From contig OZ024744.1 of NCBI GenBank assembly GCA_964016885.1, forward strand, positions 112,987,033-113,051,032: a DNA stretch of 64,000 bases, written 5' to 3'. The first letter of the stretch is position 1. Each line of letters opens with the position of its first letter. This stretch comes from Eledone cirrhosa. Taxonomy: Eukaryota > Mollusca > Cephalopoda > Octopoda > Eledonidae. Of this stretch, positions 24,001 to 36,000 are shown piece after piece. The notes below the pieces were generated by a model. That model searched no databases. It was given only the letters and a program-made list of their open reading frames with translations, and was not told the origin of the DNA. The position numbers and the translations under genes are program-made.

Positions 24001-27000
24001 AAAACCAGTTGGTTGTGAAGCAAACTGTTTAACACACAGCGGGACTGAGCCAAAAACCAGTTGGTTGTGAAGCAAACTGTTTAACACACAGCGGGACTGA
24101 GCCAAAAACCAGTTGGTTGTGAAGCAAACTGTTTAACACACAGTGGGACTGAGCCAAAAACCAGTTGGTTGTGAAGCAAACTGTTTAACACACAGTGGGA
24201 CTGAGCCAAAAACCAGTTGGTTGTGAAGCAAACTGTTTAACACACAGTGGGACTGAGCCAAAAACCAGTTGGTTGTGAAGCAAACTGTTTAACACACAGT
24301 GGGACTGAGCCAAAAACCAGTTGGTTGTGAAGCAAACTGTTTAACACACAGTGGGACTGAGCCAAAAACCAGTTGGTTGTGAAGCAAACTGTTTAACACA
24401 CAGCAGGACTAAGCCAAAAACCAGTTGGTTGTGAAGCAAACTGTTTAACACACAGCGGGACTGAGCCAAAAACCAGTTGGTTGTGAAGCAAACTGTTTAA
24501 CACACAGCGGGACTGAGCCAAAAACCAGTTGGTTGTGAAGCAAACTGTTTAACACACAGTGGGACTGAGCCAAAAACCAGTTGGTTGTGAAGCAAACTGT
24601 TTAACACACAGTGGGACTGAGCCAAAAACCAGTTGGTTGTGAAGCAAACTGTTTAACACACAGTGGGACTGAGCCAAAAACCAGTTGGTTGTGAAGCAAA
24701 CTGTTTAACACACAGTGGGACTGAGCCAAAAACCAGTTGGTTGTGAAGCAAACTGTTTAACACACAGTGGGACTGAGCCAAAAACCAGTTGGTTGTGAAG
24801 CAAACTGTTTAACACACAGCAGGACTAAGCCAAAAACCAGTTGGTTGTGAAGCAAACTGTTTAACACACAGCGGGACTGAGCCAAAAACCAGTTGGTTGT
24901 GAAGCAAACTGTTTAACACACAGCGGGACTGAGCCAAAAACCAGTTGGTTGTGAAGCAAACTGTTTAACACACAGTGGGACTGAGCCAAAAACCAGTTGG
25001 TTGTGAAGCAAACTGTTTAACACACAGTGGGACTGAGCCAAAAACCAGTTGGTTGTGAAGCAAACTGTTTAACACACAGCAGGACTAAGCCAAAAACCAG
25101 TTGGTTGTGAAGCAAACTGTTTAACACACAGCGGGACTGAGCCAAAAACCAGTTGGTTGTGAAGCAAACTGTTTAACACACAGCGGGACTGAGCCCAAAA
25201 CCAGTTGGTTGTGAAGCAAACTGTTTAACACACAGCAGGACTAAGCCAAAAACCAGTTGGTTGTGAAGCAAACTGTTTAACACACAGCGGGACTGAGCCA
25301 AAAACCAGTTGGTTGTGAAGCAAACTGTTTAACACACAGCAGGACTAAGCCAAAAACCAGTTGGTTGTGAAGCAAACTGTTTAACACACAGCGGGACTGA
25401 GCCAAAAACCAGTTGGTTGTGAAGCAAACTGTTTAACACACAGCGGGACTGAGCCCAAAACCAGTTGGTTGTGAAGCAAACTGTTTAACACACAGTGGGA
25501 CTGAGCCAAAAACCAGTTGGTTGTGAAGCAAACTGTTTAACACACAGCGGGACTGAGCCCAAAACCAGTTGGTTGTGAAGCAAACTGTTTAACACACAGT
25601 GGGACTGAGCCAAAAACCAGTTGGTTGTGAAGCAAACTGTTTAACACACAGTGGGACTGAGCCAAAAACCAGTTGGTTGTGAAGCAAACTGTTTAACACA
25701 CAGCAGGACTAAGCCAAAAACCAGTTGGTTGTGAAGCAAACTGTTTAACACACAGCGGGACTGAGCCAAAAACCAGTTGGTTGTGAAGCAAACTGTTTAA
25801 CACACAGCGGGACTGAGCCCAAAACCAGTTGGTTGTGAAGCAAACTGTTTAACACACAGCGGGACTGAGCCAAAAACCAGTTGGTTGTGAAGCAAACTGT
25901 TTAACACACAGCGGGACTGAGCCAAAAACCAGTTGGTTGTGAAGCAAACTGTTTAACACACAGTGGGACTGAGCCAAAAACCAGTTGGTTGTGAAGCAAA
26001 CTGTTTAACACACAGTGGGACTGAGCCAAAAACCAGTTGGTTGTGAAGCAAACTGTTTAACACACAGCAGGACTAAGCCAAAAACCAGTTGGTTGTGAAG
26101 CAAACTGTTTAACACACAGCGGGACTGAGCCAAAAACCAGTTGGTTGTGAAGCAAACTGTTTAACACACAGCGGGACTGAGCCCAAAACCAGTTGGTTGT
26201 GAAGCAAACTGTTTAACACACAGCAGGACTAAGCCAAAAACCAGTTGGTTGTGAAGCAAACTGTTTAACACACAGCGGGACTGAGCCAAAAACCAGTTGG
26301 TTGTGAAGCAAACTGTTTAACACACAGCAGGACTAAGCCAAAAACCAGTTGGTTGTGAAGCAAACTGTTTAACACACAGCGGGACTGAGCCAAAAACCAG
26401 TTGGTTGTGAAGCAAACTGTTTAACACACAGCGGGACTGAGCCCAAAACCAGTTGGTTGTGAAGCAAACTGTTTAACACACAGTGGGACTGAGCCAAAAA
26501 CCAGTTGGTTGTGAAGCAAACTGTTTAACACACAGTGGGACTGAGCCAAAAACCAGTTGGTTGTGAAGCAAACTGTTTAACACACAGCAGGACTAAGCCA
26601 AAAACCAGTTGGTTGTGAAGCAAACTGTTTAACACACAGCGGGACTGAGCCAAAAACCAGTTGGTTGTGAAGCAAACTGTTTAACACACAGCGGGACTGA
26701 GCCCAAAACCAGTTGGTTGTGAAGCAAACTGTTTAACACACAGCGGGACTGAGCCAAAAACCAGTTGGTTGTGAAGCAAACTGTTTAACACACAGCGGGA
26801 CTGAGCCAAAAACCAGTTGGTTGTGAAGCAAACTGTTTAACACACAGCGGGACTGAGCCAAAAACCAGTTGGTTGTGAAGCAAACTGTTTAAACACACAG
26901 CGGGACTGAGCCAAAAACCAGTTGGTTGTGAAGCAAACTGTTTAACACACAGCGGGACTGAGCCAAAAACCATTTGGTTGTGAAGCAAACTGTTTAAACA

Positions 27001-30000
27001 CACAGCGGGACTGAGCCAAAAACCAGTTGGTTGTGAAGCAAACTGTTTAACACACAGCGGGACTGAGCCAAAAACCATTTGGTTGTGAAGCAAACTGTTT
27101 AAACACACAGCGGGACTGAGCCAAAAACCAGTTGGTTGTGAAGCAAACTGTTTAACACACAGCGGGACTGAGCCAAAAACCATTTGGTTGTGAAGCAAAC
27201 TGTTTAAACACACAGCGGGACTGAGCCAAAAACCAGTTGGTTGTGAAGCAAACTGTTTAAACACACAGCGGGACTGAGCCAAAAACCAGTTGGTTGTGAA
27301 GCAAACTGTTTAAACACACAGCGGGACTGAGCCAAAAACCAGTTGGTTGTGAAGCAAACTGTTTAACACACAGCGGGACTGAGCCAAAAACCAGTTGGTT
27401 GTGAAGCAAACTGTTTAAACACAGCGGGACTGAGCCAAAAACCAGTTGGTTGTGAAGCAAACTGTTTAAACACACAGCGGGACTGAGCCAAAAACCAGTT
27501 GGTTGTGAAGCAAACTGTTTAACACTCAGCCATCATCATCATCTGCTTTTCCATCCTTGCAAATTTTTAAAAAAATGTATTTGTTATAATGTTTTATTAT
27601 TTTAACATATGAATGTTGAATTGTTTCAGATATAAACGAGTGTAGTGGAAAGCCTTGTCAAAACCATGGCACGTGTATTGACAGACTCGATGGCTTCAGG
27701 TGTTTGTGTCCTGAAGGATGGAAAGGAAAAACCTGCAATTCAAGTAAGGGATCATAGTTAATTCTCATCATTTTATTGGCTTAATTAACTTTATAAGTTT
27801 AACTAATCGGATTAGTTTAGGGATTAATTGACAGCTATAACTGTTGATTGTCCAGCCATAATATATATCTACTCTCTACAACTGTATATACTCATATATA
27901 AGCTGAGACATATGAGACATATATAAATATTATAAAGAGTCAGAGTGGTGGGACTAGCAGCTGACAGGTATGTGACAAAAAGAGAGGTGAATATTACACC
28001 TGTTTCACTTTGGAGGGGAATATTACACCTGTTTCACTTTGGAAGGGAATATTACACCTGTTATACTTTGGTGGTCAATATTACACCTGTTTCACTTTGG
28101 AGGTGAATATTACACCTGTTTCACTTTGGAGGGGAATATTACACCTGTTTCACTTTGGAGGGGAATATTACACCTGTTATACTTTGGTGGTCAATATTAC
28201 ACCTGTTTCACTTTGGAGGGGAATATTACACCTGTTTCACTTTGGAGGGGAATATTACACCTGTTATACTTTGGTGGTGAATATTACACCTGTTTCACTT
28301 TGGAGGTGAATATTACACCTGTTATACTTTGGAGGGGAATATTACACCTGTTTCACTTTGGAGGTCAATATTACACCTGTTTCACTTTGGAGGGGAATAT
28401 TACACCTGTTTCACTTTGGAGGGGAATATTACACCTGTTTCACTTTGGAGGTCAATATTACACCTGTTTCACTTTGGAGGGGAATATTACACCTGTTTCA
28501 CTTTGGAGGGGAATATAACACCTGTTTCACTTTGGAGGTCAATATTACACCTGTTATACTTTGGAGGTCAATATTACACCTGTTATACTTTGGTGGTCAA
28601 TATTACACCTGTTATACTTTGGTGGTCAATATTACACCTGTTATACTTTGGAGGGGAATATTACACCTGTTTCACTTTGGAGGTCAATATTACACCTGTT
28701 TCACTTTGGAGGTGAATATTACACCTGTTTCACTTTGGAGGTGAATATTACACCTGTTTCACTTTGGAGGTGAATATTACACCTGTTTCACTTTGGTGGT
28801 CAATATTACACCTGTTATACTTTGGTGGTCAATATTACACATGTTTCACTTTGGAGGTCAATATTACACCTGTTTCATTTTGGAGGTCAATATTACACCT
28901 GTTTCACTTTGGAGGTCAATATTACACCTGTTTCACTTTGGAGGGGAATATTACACCTGTTTCACTTTGGAGGTCAATATTAGACCTGTTTCACTTTGGA
29001 GGGGAATATTACACCTGTTTCACTTTGGAGGTCAATATTAGACCTGTTTCACTTTGGAGGGGAATATTACACCTGTTTCACTTTGGAGGTCAATATTAGA
29101 CCTGTTTCACTTTGGAGGGGAATCTTACATTGGTTTCACTTTTGATCTGAAATTCGTTTTTCTGATTGTTTTTTTAAATATGTTTTGAATGCTAGACTTT
29201 GAAATATTTTACTATCAGTACATCCATACATAGGTTTATATCTTTCTCAATATTTTAGTTGAAAAAAGATATATTGTCAGAGTTATTATGAAGTACCTCA
29301 GTCTTGTAAGATGTATTGTAATGGTGACTCTAATTTCATTTCATCCCCTTCAAACACTCCCATAGTTTGGGACAACTTCTACATCCATTATTAGCAGAGA
29401 AAATAGCCAGAAAATTATGATGAAAATATTTGATATGGAGCAAATGTTTTGTTTACAGTTTTAAAATTATGTTCAATTTTTTTTTTCCTTTTGTTTTTGA
29501 ATGACAATTTTTTTTCTTCTAACCAGAAGTCGACCAATGTGATCCTTTCACATGTTCCAATGGAGGAAGTTGTCAGGATCTGGGAACATCATTTCAATGT
29601 CTTTGTCCAGATGGATTCTATGGAGATGCCTGTCAATTAGGTGAGAGATACCTGTTAATTACATAATATCAACCTATCAATTAAGTGAGATGTACCTGTC
29701 ACTTGTGGGAGATGTACCTGTCACTTGTGGGAGGTGTACCTGTCACTTGTGGGAGATGTACCCGTCACTTGTGGGAGGTGTACCTGTCACTTGTGGGAGA
29801 TGTACCTGTCACTTGTGGAAGATGTACCTGTCACTTGTGGGAGGTGTACCTGTCACTTGTGGGAGGTGTACCTGTCACTTGTGGAAGGTGTACCTGTCAC
29901 TTGTGGGAGGTGTACCTGTCACTTGTGGGAGGTGTACCTGTCACTTGTGGGAGATGTACCTGTCACTTGTGGGAGATGTACCTGTCACTTGTGAGAGATG

Positions 30001-33000
30001 TACCTGTCACTTGTGGGAGATGTACCTGTCACTTGTGGGAGGTGTACCTGTCACTTGTGGGAGATGTACCCGTCACTTGTGGGAGGTGTACCTGTCACTT
30101 GTGGGAGATGTACCTGTCACTTGTGGAAGATGTACCTGTCACTTGTGGGAGGTGTACCTGTCACTTGTGGGAGGTGTACCTGTCACTTGTGGAAGGTGTA
30201 CCTGTCACTTGTGGGAGGTGTACCTGTCACTTGTGGGAGATGTACCTGTCACTTGTGGGAGGTGTACCTGTCACTTGTGGGAGGTGTACCTGTCACTTGT
30301 GGGAGGTGTACCTGTCACTTGTGGGAGGTGTACCTGTCACTTGTGGGAGGTGTACCTGTCACTTGTGGGAGGTGTACCCGTCACTTGTGGGAGATGTACC
30401 TGTCACTTGTGGGAGATGTACCTGTCACTTGTGAGAGATGTACCTCTCACTTGTGGGAGGTGTACCTGTCACTTGTGGGAGGTGTACCTGTCACTTGTGG
30501 GAGGTGTACCTGTCACTTGTGGGAGGTGTACCTGTCACTTGTGGGAGGTGTACCTGTCACTTGTGGGAGATGTACCTTTCACTTGTGGGAGATGTAACTG
30601 TCACTTGTGGGAGATGTACCTGTCACTTGTGGGAGGTGTACCTGTCACTTGTGGGAGATGTACCTGTCAATTATGGGAGATATCATAATCATAGTACTAC
30701 AATCAGTGTCACAGTTGTGTGAGGGAGGGCGTCCAGCCATAGAAACCATATCTAAAAATAAGGGTTTGTGGAACCCTTTAGATGTATTGAGGTCATTACA
30801 GCCTCCCTAGTGTTGGTGAACTACATTATAAACACATGCAGTATACTCTAAAGTTGTTGGTGATAGGAAGGGCATCCAGCCATAAAAAACCTGCCAAAGG
30901 GATTGGAAGACCCTTTAGTTGTGTCAAAGACATGGCAAACTCCCTTGTGCTGGTGCCACAATAAAATGCACTCAGTAGAACGCGAGACCATATGTGTGAT
31001 GCAGACCGCTGGACTGTGGGGGGGGGGGGTTAGCAGCCCCGCTTCAGTACTGTGAAAACTCCAACCCTTGCTTAAAGGGAAAGAGGACATTAAATGATGT
31101 TGTTCTTAAAAAATATCCTTATATTTTCTTTCAAAGCTTCCTGGCATAGTTGTGATTCCAACCCCTGTCAGAATGAAGGAACTTGTGTCAATTCAGGTGA
31201 CAGCTTCACCTGCTTATGTAAAGAGGGATTTGAAGGTGATGTATGCGAGACAAACATTAATGATTGCAAACCATTTCCTTGGTAACTATTACCTGTCTTT
31301 CTGTCTTTCTACTCATATAAGATGTTGCTGTTATTTTCTCTTTAGGTACAGAAGCACCCGAAACCACCCCTGGTTCTATGATACAAAACTGTTTGTTTTA
31401 AATTGTTTATATTTATCTAAAAACCTTCCATCATTATTTTATGAACCTTTGTTAAGTTATGTTCCAAACATCAATAATGAGAAAGTTTTGATGAGAAAAT
31501 ATTACTAAATCCCTTCCAATTACAGTGTAACACAATTTTTGTCCTTGGGTAGCAACTATTATTTTTTATTTGCTTATGCCTAGAAAGTATGAAAAATGGC
31601 TAATATTTCCTTAACACTTTGCTTTTATGACCATGATAATATTTCTAGATTTACCTAATCCCATTGGGAAAACTGCCAAATGTGAACATTCTTGTTCAAG
31701 TAAAATTGGAATAAAATGATATACGATTCAAAAAGTATCATTTATTTATTCTAGGATTTTACAAAAAACTTAGAAGTGAGTGGGTTTTCGGGATTTACAC
31801 TTAAGCTGCATACTGCTTTCACGAATCAGTCCCCATATATAGTCGCCCATCATGTTATGATATCCCAGTGAAAGCGCTCACCTTGCTCTTCAGAGTATGC
31901 TCCCATGTTACCCTTCAGTTTATGAAGATAAGTGGCAAGGATATGTACTTTGAGGGATATCCTGCAAACCATTTTTCTGAAGTTCTTCACTAGGGTCTCT
32001 GCAAGCTCCACATAATTTTCGACCTTGCGATTCTCCAGAAAACCCCGAACCACTGCAACAAAGCTTTTTCATGCTGCCTCCTCTGTCTTAGTGAACTTCT
32101 TGGGGAATTCCTTGAACTCCATGATCTTCATGATTTGTGGTCTGATAAAGACACTGGTTTTCACTTTTGTCTCAGACAGCTTTGGGAAGAAGTCTCAAAG
32201 GTACTTCATGCCTGCCGACTCCTTATCTAGAGCTGTGACAAACTGTTTCACAAGGCGCAAAATGAAGTGGTGGGAATAATATCTTCCGAGAATCAACCAG
32301 TGACTGTCCAAATCACAAAATCAAAGTTACAGGAGAATAATAGTCTTTTCCTGTGTTTTCTAGGCAGTAAATAACACTTATTGACCAAAGACAAAAAAAA
32401 AAGAGTAAAACTTTTGTTACATAGTGTTATTGATGAAATTCAAAATAATTTGATAATCAGTTTTTCATTAGAAATATGATGATGAAAGGGTAAATTACAT
32501 ATACCAATTGTTATTTCTATTGTTGTTGGATTGGTAGAACCAGTAGAGCATTGAACAACATTCTTTGCTGTATTTAGTAATGACTTTCTTCATTGAGTTC
32601 AAATACTGCCGAGGTCAACTTTACCTTTCATCATTCAGGAGTTGATAAAATAAAGTACCAGTAACACACTGAGGTTGATTTAATCGACTTTCCCCTCCCC
32701 CACAAATTGCTATCCTTGTGCCTATAGTAGAAACCATTATTATTCAGTATTGGTAGAGGGTCGGACGCCATGCTTTGACGCATAGAGTTACGGCCCTTGC
32801 CATTCTGAGTTCAAATCCCGCCGAGGTTAACTTTGCCTTTCATCCTTACGGGGGTCGATAACATAAAGTACCAGTAATACACTGGGATAATTGCTGGCCT
32901 TGTGCCTAACGTAGAAACAATTATTTTTATGAATTTGATATCTCAGTCATTGATGTTATTTAACCAAAAAATGTTCCCAAATGAACATCAAGTCGCTACC

Positions 33001-36000
33001 CGCTGCCTCAGATATTCAGGACATATCTCGGAGTCCTTGCTGTTCCCAGTAGGCATGCCTTTTGAACTGTTCCAAAAAAGGGGCCTGTACTAATGTTCTT
33101 TAACCAGTCTTGGAAGCCCTTTGAGACAGTACCTAGTGTTCCTCTGATGATGGGGACCACCTTGATCTCATGATAGTCCCAAATATTTTTCAGTTCCCAC
33201 TAGATTTTGGTACCAGTTAATTTTCTCCTTTTCTTGTACTCTTGTGTCAATTTTTATTATTATTATTATTGTTGTTGTTGTTGTTGTTGTTTCAGTTATA
33301 ATGGTGGTCAATGTATCGATGGCGTAAACTGGTACTTGTGTGAATGTAGCAAAGGTTTTGATGGACCAAACTGCAGAATAAGTAAGTGATTTAGTTCTAA
33401 CACTTTACAGAGTGAACTGGGTATATTTTATGACACTAGCACTACCACTTTACAGAGTGAACTGGGTATAATTTATGACTCTAGCACTACCACTTTACAG
33501 AGTGTACTGGGTGTATTTTACTATGGCACCAACACTACCACTTTACAGAGTGTACTGGCTGTATTTGATCATGACACCTGCACTACCACTTTACAGAGTG
33601 TACTGGGTGTATTATATCATGACACCAACACTACCACTTTACAGAGTGTACTGGCTGTATTTGATCATGACACCTGCACTACCATTTTACAGAGTGTACT
33701 GGGTGTATTTTATCATGGCACCAACACTACCACTTTACAGAGTGTACTGGGTGTATTTTATGACACTAGCACTACCACTTTACAGAGTGTACTGGGTGTA
33801 TTTTACCATGGCACCAACACTACCACTTTACAGAGTGTACTGGGTGTATTTTATGACACTAGCACTACCACTTTACAGAGTGTACTGGGTGTATTTTACC
33901 ATGGCACCAACACTACCACTTTACAGAGTGTACTGGGTGTATTTTATGACACTAGCACTACCACTTTACAGAGTGTACTGGGTGTATTTTATGACACTAG
34001 CACTACCACTTTACAGAGTGTACTGGGTGTATTTTACCATGGCACCAACACTACCACTTTACAGAGTGAACTGGGTATATTTTATGACACTAGCACTACC
34101 ACTTTACAGAGTGTACTGGGTGTATTTTATGACACTAGCACTACCACTTTACAGAGTGTACTGGGTGTATTTTACCATGGCACCAACACTACCACTTTAC
34201 AGAGTGTACTGGGTGTATTTGATCATGACACCAGCACTACCACTTTACAGAGTGTACTGGGTGTATTTTACCATGGCACCAACACTACCACTTTACAGAG
34301 TGTACTGGGTGTATTTTACCATGGCACCAACACTACCACTTTACAGAGTGTACTGGGTGTATTTTATGACACCAGCACTACCACTTTACAGAGTGTACTC
34401 GGTGTATTTTACCATGGCACCAACACTACCACTTTACAGAGTGTACTGGGTGTATTTGATCATGATACCTGCACTACCACTTTACAGTGGTGGTGGTGGT
34501 GCTGTTCTCAAACACCCCTTCCAGCGGGTCCTGTCAGAAGCAACCATCTCTAACTGTTCCAGCTGGATCCCCAAGCAAGACCAACTTAGCTCATGGATGT
34601 TCTCAAACCAACTTGTTCAGGGTCTACCTCTGGGTCTCTTGCTAGTTGGTTTTGTCCAGCGATTCTTTCCTGAGACATTCTAACCACATGTCATAGTATC
34701 ACAGCTGTGATCTCTCAATTCAGAGATTCTTTCCTGAGACATTCTAACCACATGTCCATAGTATCAGAGCTGTGATCTCTCAATTCAGAGATTCTTTCCC
34801 GAGACATTCTAACTACATGTCTGTAGTATCACAGCTGTGATCTCTCAATTCAGAGATTCTTTCCTGAGACATTCTAACCACATGTACATAGTATCAGAGT
34901 TGTGATCTCTCAATTCAGAGATTCTTTCCTCAGATATTATAACCACATGTACATAGTATCAGAGCTGTGATCTCTCAATTCAGAGATTCTTTCCTGAGAC
35001 ATTCTAACTACATGTACATAGTATCAGAGCTGTGATCTCTCAATTCAGAGATTCTTTCCTGAGACATTCTAACCACATGTACATAGTATCAGAGCTGTGA
35101 TCTCTCAATTCAGAGATTCTTTCCTCAGATATTATAACCACATGTACATAGTATCAGAGCTGTGATCTCTCAATTCAGAGATTCTTTCCTGAGACATTCT
35201 AACTACATGTACATAGTATCAGAGCTGTGATCTCTCAATTCAGAGATTCTTTCCTGAGACATTCTAACCACATGTCATAGTATCAGAGCTGTGATCTCTC
35301 AATTCAGAGATTCTTTCCTGTGATACACACATACATCCACACACACACTCACATTGACTCACACACGCACACACTCACACATATTAAACATAGCACAACA
35401 TCCCACGCTGTTTATTAAAGCTATCAATGTTTTCCAAATTTCAGATATACAAGAATGCACTTCAAATCCTTGTGCTTTTGGCAGTACTTGCATTGATGAC
35501 ATTGCTAGTTATAAGTGTATTTGTCCACCAGGAAGAACTGGAGAGCAATGTGAAAATGGTTAGTCATTTCTAGAAATTTATTAACCATTGTTTTAATTTA
35601 TTTTAATTCCTTGATTTTTTTTTAATACGTCAAACATTCTAAAACGAATGTTCAATAAGTAATGAGGACATTTCCAGAGAGACATTATTTATTCTCATAA
35701 GCTTACAAAACTTTCTCTACTTCAAAATAAGGACTTTTCACACGTACACACTTGCACAGGCCTTGTCCCAACTCATGGAAGACTCCCTCCCAGTTCTGTT
35801 TCTACAGTACCATCAGGACACTCACCAGTACCTCCTTCAGCTCCTATGTTGACTTGAATCTGATTCCCATGTGGCTGTCTTTCATGTGTGGGAACAGGAA
35901 GAAGTCACAAGGAACCAAGTCAGGTCGTTAAGGTGGGTGTGGTACCACTTTCATCCCCTTGTTGGTCATCCAAGTGGTCATTCAGCATTAACTTGTGACA

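Noticed and set aside
26785..27475. 165-codon minus-strand frame with [19 protein letters not shown] repeats
   Set aside because: Created by 52/53-bp dimers of 105 bp in the satellite edge; intron of the plus-strand gene.
22109..27522. Regular repeats resembling a CRISPR array
   Set aside because: The 52-bp units are contiguous copies with no unique spacers, and the setting is a eukaryotic intron.
28010..29099. Overlapping frames of 70-159 codons with [12 protein letters not shown] repeats
   Set aside because: 29-bp minisatellite open in three frames at once; no start, splice or codon evidence.
29690..30688. 249- and 332-codon frames with [10 protein letters not shown] / YLSLVGGVP repeats
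   Set aside because: 22-bp units have no stop in any frame, so all three frames stay open with a 22-residue period. Downstream of the exon G donor.
33475..34683. 402-codon plus-strand frame with [10 protein letters not shown] repeats
   Set aside because: It is the 45/48-bp minisatellite read in frame; both unit lengths are multiples of three, and it lies in intron I-J and ends in a LINE tail.
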